Program-made: the position numbers and the translations under genes | Assembly (NCBI GenBank): GCA_033807775.1 | Contig: CM066312.1 | Location: forward strand, 27,935,696-27,999,695 | Direction of reading: 5' to 3' | Source: Saussurea involucrata | Taxonomy: Eukaryota > Streptophyta > Magnoliopsida > Asterales > Asteraceae | DNA: 64,000 nt | In this document: positions 10,824 through 21,785 of the stretch, piece by piece | Position numbering within the stretch: position 1 is the first letter of the stretch | Layout of the letters: each line of letters begins with the position of its first letter | Notes under the pieces: generated by a model | What the model was told of the DNA's origin: nothing | Database searches by the model: none | Seen by the model: only the letters and a program-made list of their open reading frames with translations

Positions 10824-11940
10824 ATGCCACCAAGGAGATCCACACGTCACACGGGAGAAAATCCTGAAGACCAAAACCCCGATATTGCCCAGATCATATC
10901 TCAACGCATTCAAGAGGCGATACCCAACAATATAACTCAAGTCACCGCGGGCATCAATGAGCGTCACAGGAATGATAATGTGAGAGGAGGGAATCCCAAT
11001 GATGCTAACGACAGTAGAGGATGCAGCTACAAGACGTTTATGACTTGCAAGCCTAAGGAATTTCACAGAAAAGAGGGTGATGTAGGATTGCTTTTGTGGT
11101 TTGATAGCATGGAGTCGGTACTCCACATCAGTAAATGTTTAGAAGACCGCATGGTGGAGTATATGGCATGTCAGCTTCAAGGACGAGCCTTGACTTGTTG
11201 GAACATTCAAGTCCAAACCCGTGGAAGGGAGGATGCATACAAACTTTCTTGGAAGGAGTTTAAGGAGTTACTTCTTGAAGAATACTGTCCCAAGAGTGAA
11301 ATTCAGAAGTTGGAGGCTGAATTTTGGGATCTCACCATGGTTGGTTCAGGTATAGACCGATACACCGATTGTTTCCATGAACTCGCAAAGTTAGTACCCC
11401 ACATGGTTACCCCGGAGAGCAAAAGGATTGACCGATACTTGTGGGGATTGGCCCCGGAGATCCGAGGGATGGTTACGTCAGCATGTTCGACCACCATCCA
11501 AGCCGCAGTGGCATTAGCAACTAGTTTGACCAACGATGCGGTCGGGGCAGGAACTTTGACTCAGAAAGGTGTCGGTAGTAAGAGGATGCCAGAGAGCCAG
11601 TCCGGAAAGACGGTTGGTAGTGGTTCAAGAAGGAATAAGAAAGTAATAAGGAATTTTGGGATGAATGCTAAGGAAGCAAGGCAATACAGTGGACCCCACC
11701 CAAAGTGCAACCAATGCAACTTGCATCATGAGGGAGCATGTCCCATTTGTGGCATTTGTAAGCAAAATGGTCATTTCACCCGGTACTGCAGGATGGGGAA
11801 GAATGTAAAGGTCGAAGGAAGGGCATGCTATAAGTGAGGAAGTCAGGACCACTTCCGGAATGTGTGCCCGAAGTTGAAAAGGGGACCAATCAATAACAAC
11901 ACTGGGTACCAGGCAAGGCAAGCCAACCAAGGAAACCAAT
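10824..11940 (+). pseudogene. G1 gag (capsid/nucleocapsid)
   Basis: The start is the ATG at 10824 (a Pro-Arg-Arg-Ser-rich N-terminus), about 300 bp after the upstream ORF. Residues ~75-200 match the retrotransposon gag capsid domain: F-x-R-KEGDVGLLLWFDSME, then W-x-EFKELL-x-EYCP and the L-x-P-HMV-x-PESKRIDRYLWGL block. Near the end lies one intact CX2CX4HX4C zinc knuckle (about 11750-11791). In the second knuckle the second Cys codon is TGA (11835), ending the frame at 337 codons. A further TGA at 11941 sits where Arg is likely. Gag packages element RNA; this copy would make a product lacking its last knuckle. Confidence 0.85.
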
Positions 11941-11941
11941 G

Positions 11942-12464
11942 AGGACAAGCTCGAGGGCAGGCGTTTGTTTTAGGAGCTGAGGAAGCACGCCGAGACCCTA
12001 ATGTGGTGACAGGTACGTTTCTCCTAAACGACTATTATGCATCGGTATTATTTGACACTGGAGCCGATAGGAGCTTTGTTTTGTTAGAATTTAGGCCTTT
12101 GATCAATCTAAAATCTAAGAAAATGCCGAATGCTTATATTGTTGAGGTTGCTAATGGATACGAATTAGAGGCTAAGGATGTAATCTTAGGTTGTACCTTG
12201 AAATTAGCCGATAGAACTTTTAGCGTTGATCTTATTCCAATTGAATTGGGGAGTTTTGATGTAGTGATAGGCATGGATTGGTTATCCAAGAACCGAGCAG
12301 AGGTTAGTTGTTTTGAAAAGACTGTCGGGTTACCATTACAAGGCGGAGAAACCCTTGTTGTGCAAGGAGATAGAGCTGGAAAGGAACTAAGGATAGTATC
12401 GTGTTTGAAGGCCCGTAAGTATTTAAGGAAAAAATACGTTGCATTCTTGGCTCTCGTAGCATAA
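11942..12464 (+). pseudogene. G1 aspartic protease
   Basis: The retropepsin active site L-F-DTGA-D-R-S-F lies near 12054-12065 and the family's second landmark V-V-I-GMDWL follows near 12260-12280. The domain would release gag and pol proteins. The region between protease and RT carries two in-frame stops, TAA at 12462 and TGA at about 12483; the second fits CGA to TGA. Both active-site and flap-side residues are present, so the defects lie in continuity rather than in the catalytic residues. Confidence 0.85.
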
Positions 12465-12500
12465 AAGAAGACCGAGGAAAGGTGAATCCAAGATATTCCT

Positions 12501-13883
12501 GTGGTGAAGGATCACCCAGAGGTGTTTCCAGAAGATTTTCCTGGACTTCCCCCGCCGAGACAAGTCGAATTTCAGATCGATCTTGTACCCAGAGCGGCGC
12601 CTGTAGTTAAGGCACCGTACCGTTTAGCGCCCACCGAGATGCAAGAGTTGTCAAGTCAACTACAAGAACTTCTGGACAGAGAGTTTATTCGGCCAAGTTC
12701 TTCATCCTGGGGATCCCCAGTTCTGTTCGTCAAAAAGAAGGATGGATCGTTTCGAATGTGCATCGATTATAGGGAGCTAAATAAGTTGACAATCAAGAAC
12801 CTAAATCCCCTCCCTCGAATAGATGATTTGTTCGACCAGTTGCAGGGTGCGACTAACTTCTCGAAGATTGACCTTCAATCAGGATATCATCAGTTGAGAG
12901 TCCGTGAGGAGGACATTCCTAAAACAGCTTTTAGGACTCGCTATGGACACTACGAGTTTTTGGTCATGCCATTCGGATTGACGAACGCGCCAGCTGTGTT
13001 TATGGATCTAATGAACAGGTTATGCAGACCATACCTTGATAAGTTTGTGATAGTATTCATCGACGAAATATTGATCTACTCTCGGAGTAAGGAGGATCAC
13101 GAGCATCACCTAAGGGTAATTCTAGAGCTTCTTAAGGATCAGAAGTTGTACGCCAAATTCTCTAAGTACGAATTTTGGATTCGAGAAGTACACTTCTTAG
13201 GTCACGTGATTGGTGAGAAAGGGATACACGTGGACCCGGCTAAAGTGGAAGCCATTCGGAAATGGGAAGCCCCAAAGACTCCAACGGAAATTCGCCAATT
13301 TCTAGGTTTGGCAGGTTATTATCGGCGTTTCATCGAGAATTTCTCTAGGATTGCTAAACCCCTCACCGCGTTAACCCAAAAGGATAGGAAATTCGTTTGG
13401 GGAGTTTTTCAAGAGGAAGCGTTTCAACTTTTGAAGAAGAAGTTGTGCAATGCACCGATTCTAGCTTTACCGGAAGGAACGGAGAACTTTGTGGTGTATT
13501 GTGACGCATCGCATGAGGGATTAGGTTGCGTATTGATGCAAAATGATAAGGTGATAGCATACGCCTCGAGACAATTAAAAGTTCACGAGAAGAACTATAC
13601 CAAGCACGATTTGGAGCTCGGAGCTGTGGTATTCGCCCTAAAGATATGGAGGCATTACCTATATGGCACCAAGTGCACTGTTTTCACTGACCACAAGAGT
13701 CTTCAGCACATCCTTGATCAGAAAACGCTTAATATGAGGCGGAGAAGATGGATAGAACTGGTCAGCGACTACGATTGTGAGATACGTTACCACCCAGGTA
13801 AGGCCAATGTAGTAGTCGATGCCCTGAGTAGGAAGGAAAGGTTTAAACCTTCACGAGTTCGAGCATTGGGAGCGCTTGTTTAA
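12501..13883 (+). pseudogene. G1 reverse transcriptase - RNase H
   Basis: 460 codons. Landmarks in order: V-F-PEDFPGLPP, VPGAAP-like linker, FVKKKDGSFRMCIDYRELN, the IDLQSGYHQL motif, PFGLTNAP, then F-I-D-E-ILIYS, where the family has F-I-D-D: the second catalytic Asp codon is GAA (13065-13067). The FLGHVI and GLAGYYRRFI thumb motifs and RNase H motifs Y-C-DAS, TDHKSLQ and VVDALSRK follow. It would copy element RNA into DNA, but the Asp-to-Glu change should impair metal binding. The frame ends at TAA 13881, in the linker before the integrase zinc finger. The first codons are upstream of 12501 beyond two stops. Confidence 0.9.
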
Positions 13884-14971
13884 ACGAGTTTAAAGACTCG
13901 GATTCTCGAAGCTCAAACCGAAGCAATGAAGTCGGAAAACCTGAAGGACGAGACTCTTCATGGTTTAGAGGCTAGATTTGAAACTAAGACTGATGGAGTA
14001 CGTTACTTTGAGGACAGAGTATGGGTCCGAAAGGCTGACAAACTACGGGAAATGATTTTGGAGGAGGCTCATAAATCTAGGTACTCAATTCACCCAGGAG
14101 CAGATAAGATGTACAAGGATTTAAGGGAGTACTATTGGTGGCCAGGAATGAAGAAGGACATTGCCATGTATGTAGGGAAATGCATAACTTGCTCAAAGGT
14201 CAAGGCTGTATATCAAAAGCCATCTGAGTTGTTGCAACAACCGGAGATTCCCCAGTGGAAATGGGAGCAAATCACTATGGACTTTATAACCAAACTTCCG
14301 AGAACTGCCAAAGGGCACGACTCGATATGGGTTATAGTAGATCGATTTACGAAGTCTGCACATTTCTTGCCTATTCGGTAAGACTATAAGATGGAGAAGC
14401 TTGCTCAGATCTACATCAAGGAAATTGTCACGCGACATGGAGTCCCAATTTCCATCATATCAGATAGAGATAGCCGATTCACATCTCGGTTTTGGCAGTC
14501 GCTTCAAAGAGCGTTAGGTACGCAGTTGAATTTGAGCACTGCCTATCATCCTCAAATGGATGGCCAGAGTGAGCGAACCATTCAGACGTTGGAGGACATG
14601 CTTCGAACATGTGTGATAGACTTTGGAGGAAGTTGGGAAAACCACTTGCCGTTAGTTGAGTTTTCCTACAACAATAGCTATCACACTAGTATTAAGTGTT
14701 CACCGTATGAAGCCCTATATGGACGCAAATGTCGATCACCTCTTTGTTGGTTGGAGATTGGAGATAGACAACTATCTAGTCCGGATATTGTTCAAGAAAC
14801 CACCGACAAGATTGCAATCAGCAGAGATAGGCTTAAACCAGCTCAAGGTCGTCAGAAGAGCTATGCGGACAACCGTAGGAAGCCTTTAAAATTTCAGGTT
14901 GGAGATAGAGTTTTTCTAAAAGTATCTCCTTGGAAGGGAACAGTCCGGTTTGGAAAAGAGGAAAGTTGAGC
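13884..14971 (+). pseudogene. G1 integrase
   Basis: The N-terminal HHCC zinc finger is present (H-x-S-x-Y-S-IHPG...YYWWPGM...C-ITC at about 14070-14200). The core has the first catalytic Asp in T-MDFITKLP, the second in IISDRDSRF and the Glu in GQSERTIQTLEDML, so D, D and E are intact. A TAA at 14379 splits finger plus first Asp from the rest, and a frameshift near 14940 moves the C-terminus to another frame. The core should insert element DNA; spacing follows the usual gypsy polyprotein. Confidence 0.9.
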
Positions 14972-15343
14972 CCTCGGTATGTTGGACCATTTAAGATCAC
15001 GAAAAGAATTGGACCAGTAGCATACAAGCTGGATTTGCCAAAGGAGCTAAGTGCTATCCATGATACGTTTCATGTGTCAAACTTGAAGAAATGTTTAGCC
15101 GACGAAGCGATAACCGTGCCTTTGGAAGAAGTCCAAATCAACGACAAGCTACACATCGTGGAGGAACCAATTGAGATACTTGATTGGGAGGTCAAGCGTC
15201 TTAAGCGAAGCAAGATTTCGAGAGTAAAAGTCCATTGGAGCACAAGGCGTGGGCCTGAGTACACTTGGGAGCGAGAGGATTTCATGATGCATAAGTATCC
15301 TCATCTTTTCGCTAGAAAACCGGTTAAAGCTGGCAACTCTTGA
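14930..15343 (+). pseudogene. G1 integrase C-terminus with chromodomain-like tail
   Basis: After the frameshift this frame reads K-LSPRYVGPFKI, then YKLDLP and the F-H-VSNLKKCL segment usual at the gypsy integrase C-terminus. It is followed by I-LDWEVKRL, VKVHW and GPEYTWEREDFM, the pattern of plant chromovirus tails, which are thought to direct insertion to particular chromatin. It stops at TGA 15341, about 20 bp before the polypurine tract. No further gene follows in G1. Confidence 0.85.
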
Positions 15344-15362
15344 ATTTTGGGACGAAATTATT

Positions 15363-15377
15363 TTAACCGGGGGAGAC
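15363..15377 (+). other. G1 polypurine tract
   Basis: AACCGGGGGAGAC directly precedes the 3' LTR start TGTGACAACTG; it primes plus-strand DNA synthesis. Confidence 0.85.
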
Positions 15378-18012
15378 TGTGACAACTGTCTTAAAAGCGT
15401 TTCAGGTTAGAATTAATCTAAGCATATCCAATATTTATGTCATAGGTCACACAGTCCAATTTAGCAGTAAACTCAGTACGGTGTGAAAAATTTAAGAATT
15501 TTTGCCTAGAAACCCCTCAATTTAGAGAGTTATCCATAAATCTCATAAAATGCCAACCTAAACAACAATTATACCACAACTATAATTATATCTTACAACT
15601 AAAATTAATTCAACCTAAAATGATATCAAGACTTCTATCATTAAAATTTAAAAATGTTGTTTAAAATTTAAATTTGAAAAAGAAATTGTTCCATGCATGA
15701 AATTTAAATCAAAAAGACAAGATTTGACAATTTTTGCACAACACATCACCCCCCCCCCCCCCCACATGGCCGGCCCATCCCCTCTCCCTCTACCCCTTTT
15801 ATTTCTTTTCTCTTCTTATTCCAACCTCATTTGCCACTTACATCTCTCTCTCTCTAGTTTCTCATTCTAGATTTTCTCACTACTTCTCTCTTTTTCTCTC
15901 AAGAACACCTCCAAAAACCCATCACATTTCAGCCCCTAACACATTCCTCTTCAAGAGATTCAAGTGTTCAAGGTAAATGCATGTGTGTTGGATGAAATCC
16001 ACACACCCTTCTCTTACTCTTTTTGCTTTTCTTAAGTGATTTTTCTTCTTCTTCTACATTTTCTTTAAACTTTTGTTAAGAACCATCTACATACATCTTA
16101 ATGTTTGTAGATTTACCACCATAACACTTGCATGTTATTAAAAAGGTGGTGAATCCATGATCAAACCAATGTTAAGATCAAAGATGGGCTCTTAACTTGC
16201 ATGCATGTGGTTTTCTTAAAGATCCATACTTTTTGGTCCAAAGGTTGCATGAGTAGCTCTTTGATTTCACTAAAAACAAGTTTTAATCAACATGCATGTG
16301 CCAAAAAGTCACTATTTTAAGTTGCATGGAGAAGTTCTTGGCATAAACACCCAAAAAATCTTCAAAAAAACCCATTTTCAAATTTCTACAAAAGATGAGT
16401 TGCTAAGATAGCATGCATGTGGTTTAAATGGCTTAAAAATATGTTTTAGAACTGAAAATATCTGTATGGGGATGAGTCAAGTCGGATTGCATGCAAGAAG
16501 AATAATAATCTTGATAAAAAGACGAAAGAGATGCACATGCATAAAGACTAGTTTTGACAGCTTACTGCCAGATTTTACCTCTCTCTTCAAAAAGTCATAT
16601 CTCACTCAATGATACTCAAAATTAGATGATTCGTTTTCTGGAATTTATTTTTATGAGTTAGGTTTCAAACCCAAGTGTTTTCACTCAACAAATCAAAGAT
16701 TTCGTCTACCAAACAGTCTTCACAAAAACAGTGCGCAAACAGCAAAGTTTTCTGTAGTAATTTTATGTCAATAATTACTTCATGTACTTAATCACCTCTA
16801 AAACTTATAAATATTATGTCGAAAGTTTCCTAACACATTAAGTTATCTGGACATAAAATATCTTGACCTAAATACCCCTGAAAGATATCCAAAAGTGAAC
16901 AGAAAGTGGCACCTAAATCTGGACAGCAAAAGAATAATCTCAAAAGTGGTTTAAAAGCAACTTTATTTCTATATAATTATTTTATGTTGTAAATCTACCA
17001 CTTTTATGATAAAATCTCAGTTATTTGATGACAAGCATATATTATTTTGAAAGGTAACAAAAATACAAACCCTAAATAAATTTTATAAAAGGGCATTTTA
17101 GGACGATTTGGATAGTTTGCCTACCGAACCCTTAAGATTAAAACTCACTAATGACCTTACGTTCGTAGGTTCGAAGTAGAATCACACCGAAGTATTTTGT
17201 GAGAGATTCCCGGAATTCCATCGCGCATCAAGTGAGTTATCACAACCCCTTTTTAATATTTTACATATTTTGGGGTGAAAAGCATGTTGTTACTACAATT
17301 ATTTTACGCACCGGTTGTCTCGTTTTCTTGGAAATACTAATCTTGCTATACATGCTTATGCTCTATGGTATGTATGTTTTGTGCATGTTGTAAGATTTTG
17401 AGCTTTCTCTATCGTACTAAGTCCCCGTTTAATCTACGTTACCCGTTTAACTCACGAGTGTGAGCCGTTGGTAATTAGGGATAGCGATATTTGGTTGACA
17501 TCCCACTCACAAGTCGCGCTTGTTTGAGTGCATAATTACTGTTGTTCGTACGCATTGTTTGAGTGCATAATAGAACAAGCGGAGGGGCGTCTTGTCACAT
17601 AGGTCGGGTAACGGGCTCATAGCTTAAACATTATACATAGAATTACCTTGAGCAAGTGTTTTTACAACCGGTTGACTTATCCACTTGTGTGGATTAAAAT
17701 TGTTTCTATGACAAACGTTTTTGTACTCATAAAACATGTGATCTCACCAACTAGTGCATTAGTTGACCTTTTATTGACATGCTTTTCACGTGAACGTCTT
17801 TAAGGTTGGAACTTAGGAAGGCTACGCGTGTAGAAGTTTTCTATGTGTTTCTTTCAAATTATGTTCATTTACCTTTTTGTAAAACGTTTGTAAAAGACAA
17901 TGTCGTACTCTTTTTAATGTAATTTGAATTTCTATGGTTGATGTGATCTTGTAACTTTTGCTATGAGACTTGAGCTGTTCATCCCGTGTTTCCGCTTTAG
18001 CGGGGTGTGACA
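15378..18012 (+). repeat. G1 3' LTR (complete)
   Basis: The 2635-bp LTR begins TGTGACAACTG and ends GGGGTGTGACA, with short inverted termini. From 15782 it matches 1508-3730. A local duplication of GTTTGAGTGCATA near 17550 is absent from the 5' LTR. A 15-base C run lies at 15749-15763; the Pro-rich frame over it is an artefact. Confidence 0.95.
15749..15763. repeat. Poly-C tract
   Basis: Fifteen C in a row inside the G1 3' LTR. The inverted LTR of G2 has a matching G run at 63715-63730. Confidence 0.95.
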
Positions 18013-18139
18013 CCGCATGATGAACAGTGTAGAATCAGAGTTGGTTGTACGAATCTGGACAAAAGGGATGTCCGTTCTGACAGATCGTACGGAGACATGC
18101 AAGGGGATAAGACAAAAGTAACTTGTAGAGGAAGACTTC

Positions 18140-18500
18140 ATGATCAGCGTTCGCTGAATAGTTCTTTATCAGCGAGTGATAAAGTTCAGCGTTCGCTAAA
18201 GTCTTCTACTTGAAACTTCACGTTGAGTGGACAGGTCTTGGCTTCGCTGATATCCGCATAAGTTCATTAGTAGACTTGTCGCTGGTTCTTTGGCTTGATC
18301 TTCGACTTCAGCGTAGAACATAGTTGACGTGAAACTTGTCTTCAGGGATCATAAGTAAACAACATATTTTGTCAGCGATCATCAGTGAGGCTGAACAGAC
18401 TCAGGGCTCACTGATGAACAGTATCGCTAAATGTATAAATCAAATAACGAGAGTTCCTATCAGCGGTACTGTAACAGTCTTAGTACTTATCAGCGATAGT
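18140..18500. repeat. TCAGCG/CGCTGA word cluster
   Basis: About nine copies in 360 bp, including the near-perfect inverted pair TCAGCG-TT-CGCTGA near 18145. Confidence 0.6.
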
Positions 18501-19425
18501 GAAACTCTAATACATATTGTCTACTTACAATTTTCACTAAGTGTTTCTCATAGAGTCATTATCAAATCATTGAGGGTTTGGATCAACATCCTTCAATTGC
18601 AAGTGTTCGGATTTTGGCAAGAGTTCTTCATCCAAATTCCTTGCATTCACTGATGGGTGGGAAGATCTATGAGATGGCATTGGGGTATTTTCATCTGAGG
18701 AATTGCCAGCATGTATCTCAACAATAGCCATTTGATATCAGGAAATATTAGCCAAAGTGCTCATTTTGGGATCTTGGAAAAAATTTCAAAAATTTTCCTA
18801 AGTCTAGGTTTTATCGCACACCACATAAAAATAGATATCGCATGGCATTGTTATCGCGTGGAACATGTGCGATAAAAGTTTGTCGCTCATGGCATGTGCG
18901 ATAACTATGAACGTGTTGTTATGCGATAAAGATGATGATTTGAATACATGTTATATGCGATAAACTTGAACACTTGAATATATACTAAGTGTTCAAGACT
19001 AGATTCTATGGAATGCAAAACCAGATTACAATATTTAAACCCTAGACTCGTTTTTATCACAGTAACCTATCTTATCATTTTTCAGACGCAAAAACTAACA
19101 CAAAGAGTGATTTGTGAATAGAATATGAACAGACCCACCATGGTATCGAAAGAAAAACCCTAAAAAATACAAACAAATGATCTAAAATAATGAAAATAGA
19201 CGAATAGACGTAATAAACCCAACCTTCATTGAAGTCTGAGTGGAATGCAAGGGAAAACAACTTTAATCTTTGAACAATATGCAAAAATCTTTACTGGCAG
19301 TAGGAGGTTTTCAGAGTTCGAAAAAATTTCAAGGTTTGAATCACCGTTCTATTTATAGGACCCTGGGGTAGTTGACACATGGCACAAGCAGATTGGTCCA
19401 ACGTTTGACCTGCCACATGTCAGAG

Positions 19426-19675
19426 TTATCGTACGAAAAATGTATGATAAGCCAGATTTTATCGTGCAAAACACGCGCGATAAAATGGGTGAAAGGTTAA
19501 TCGCACATGAGGCGTGCGATAACCACTGTTCACTGGGTTTTATCGCACAACATGCGCGATAAAAATGGTTATCGAGCTTTTATCGCACAGCATATATGCG
19601 ATAAAAGTTGGTGTCCTTGTTATCGCATAAGGCGCGTGCGATAAAACATGTTATCGTGCAAGGCTTGTGCGATAA
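19426..19675. repeat. Tandem array of seven short hairpins
   Basis: Half-sites TTATCG(C/T)(A/G)C alternate with G(T/C)(G/A)CGATAA, separated by 4-10 bases, giving seven successive small inverted repeats in 250 bp. At least 13 TATCG/CGATA half-sites are present. Looser copies occur at 18805-18965. Confidence 0.85.
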
Positions 19676-20206
19676 CACCCACACTTAGACATTTTTCAAA
19701 AATTTCAATTAGTCCAAATTTTTATCACATTAAAAGATGTCTAACTTTTAATTGATTAAGCTCACAGGTTTAAAAATCAAGGTTTTCACTCCCCCTAAAA
19801 TGATGCATAGATTTTCAAAATTGTTTTCCATCATTTAGGGTTTGTTCAAAAAATAAATAAGAAAAACTAACCTTGATGTCTTCATGTTTAATTCTCATGG
19901 CATCTACACTCACAATACTTATTAGTAGTACATACTCCCCCTAAAATTATGCATGTAAATTCTAACAGTTTCCCTTGAAATCATGAACACACCTTAAGCA
20001 GAAACAGGTATCTTATTCAAAAATGAAAGACAGGAAAGAAATGTAACAAATTGAACACAAATTTGTAAAACAACTGAATCATGAAAATTTAAAGAACATA
20101 TATTGGACATATAATATGATGAACAATTTATGTTTATCAATCAGGATAAAATATCTAGGTTAAGACACAAAATTTTCCATCTACTAAGTGACCAATATAA
20201 GTGACT

Positions 20207-20931
20207 TTAAGCCTTCAAGTTCAACATGTCAAGCTTGGAAACTAAAAAATGAAAACATTTTTCATCCAAAGCTTTTGTGAACAAATCAGCAAGTTGATAT
20301 TCAGTTGTGCCGAAATAAAATTCAATTGTACCTTTCTCAACGTGATCTTTAATAAAATGATACCTGATATCAATGTGTTTCGTCTTGGTGTGTTGGACAG
20401 GATTAGTTGAAATTGCAAAAGCGCTCTTACTGTCACAGTATATTGGGATCTTCTCATATTTGAAGACGTAATCCACAATTTGTGTCTTCATCCACAGAAC
20501 TTGTGAGCAACAACTAGCCACGGCTACGTATTCATCCTCTGTTGTTGAAGTTGGCACGCAGGTCTGCTTCTTAGACGCCCAGCTCACGAGCTTGTCTCCC
20601 AAAAACTGTATGTGACCGGAAGTGCTCTTCCTATTCAGCAGTCTTCCTCCATGGTCAGCATCAGAATAAGCAGTGAGTTCGTAGCCTGTCCCCTTAGGAT
20701 ACCATAGTCCAAAATGCACTTGACGGCTCCTAGGTGTGACTCTTTCGGTTTAGCATGAAATCTCGCACAAAGACACGTGGCAAACATAATATCTGGTCGA
20801 CTAGCTGTAAAATACATTAATGACCCAATCATACCTCTATATGTTCTCAGATCAACATCCTCACCATCAGGATCAGGACCGATCTTAGAACCTGGTGCTA
20901 TTGGAGATCCAACCGTCGTACAGTTTTCCAT
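20207..20931 (-). pseudogene. A RNase H and RT C-terminus
   Basis: The RT end has Y-R-G-MIGSLMYFTASRPD. RNase H has Y-SDADHGG, R-KSTSG and the T-E-D-EYVA motif (usual TEAEYVA), then KHIDIRYHFI and LADLFTKALDE near its end. The two overlapping frames at 20635-20931 show an indel near 20700. The stop (TAA, 20207) sits where copia polyproteins end. RNase H would degrade the RNA template. No accessory ORF follows, unlike in X, Y and Z. Confidence 0.85.
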
Positions 20932-21660
20932 CTTAATTTCTTCAAGATATCAAAGACGTACTTCGACTGATTAAAGAAAATTCCCGTTGAGAACTGTTTG
21001 ACTTGTTGTCCAAGGAAAAAGTTAATTTCTCCCATCATACTCATTTGGAATCTGGTCACCATAATGAACCAAGTACATAGTGAAGAGATAGTCGAACCAA
21101 AAATTATATCGTCAACGTAAATTTGAACAAGAAGAATATCACCTTGTTCACGTTTAGTGAATAAAGTCGTATCGATTTTACCTTTGTCAAAGTCGGAGTC
21201 AAGTAGAAAGGTGGATAGAACCTCATACCATGCACGAGGGGCTTGTTTTAGACCGTAAAGTGCTATGTCTAAGATGTAAACATGGTTCAGTTTGTCTTTG
21301 TCCACAAAGCCTTCAGGTTGAGACACGTACACTTCTTCTTTCAAGATGCCATTCAAGAATGTTGTCTTTACGTCCATTTGGTAGACGGTAAAATTCTTGT
21401 AGGCCGCAAACGCTAAAAACATCCGTATTGCCTCTAATCGAGCAACCGGAGCATACGTCTCATCATAATCAATACCCTCTTGTTGCCGGTAACCTTTTAC
21501 TACTAGCCTTGCTTTGTTCCTCACGACGATACCGTCTTCATCTTTTTTATTCTTAAAGACCCACATGATTCCGATAATACTTTTTCCTTTGTGTCGAGGA
21601 ACTATTCGCCATACTTTTAATGCTTCAAACTAATTAAATTCTTCTTGCATAGCGATCACC
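20898..21660 (-). pseudogene. A reverse transcriptase
   Basis: The Ty1/copia RT reads W-V-FKNKKDEDG, VRNKARLV, EGIDYDETYAPVARLEAIR, Q-MDVKTTFLNG, Y-GLKQAPRAWY and the catalytic Y-V-D-D at about 21107-21118, intact. The stretch after it lacks the usual spacing, and a frameshift near 20920 disconnects it from RNase H. A TAG near 21630 (Gln expected) cuts its start. Confidence 0.9.
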
Positions 21661-21785
21661 AGGTACGGGTGCTCTAAGGCTTGTGGCGATGTAGATGGCT
21701 CAACATTGCTTAGAAATACCGCAAACAAACATTCGTTAGCAGTTGCTGATATGGTTTTCAGTAGATTAGACACTTCTCCTATTAC

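Larger units (their letters stand above)
1508..18012 (+). mobile_element. G1: Ty3/gypsy chromovirus-type retrotransposon (Tekay/Del-like), disrupted
   Basis: The element has LTRs of about 2.6 kb, a tRNA-Met primer site, gag, protease, RT-RNase H, integrase and a chromodomain-like tail in gypsy order on the plus strand. Its 5' LTR has lost the first ~404 bp to the C1 insertion. Copia element Z (4267-9548) and insertion U (9920-10334) interrupt its 5' internal part. Without these the internal region is about 5.9 kb and the whole element about 11 kb, usual for Tekay-type elements. Several stops, a frameshift and a changed RT active-site residue make it non-autonomous. Its left end is outside the window, so the target duplication cannot be checked. 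Confidence 0.85.
18013..20206 (-). other. Non-coding 3' region after RNase H of A
   Basis: I see no gene here. It holds a cluster of TCAGCG/CGCTGA words (18140-18500), a first group of TTATCGCAC/GTGCGATAA words (18805-18965), the mini-hairpin array (19426-19675), and two purine tracts read on the minus strand as TTTTAGGGGGAGT (19789-19801 and 19935-19947). Confidence 0.6.

Noticed and set aside
15734..15976. Pro-rich small protein in the G1 3' LTR
   Set aside because: It is the translation of a poly-C run and pyrimidine-rich LTR sequence.
19426..19675. CRISPR-like array
   Set aside because: Repeats are 9-bp half-sites with loops of 4-10 bp in a plant genome; there are no spacers of constant length and no cas genes.
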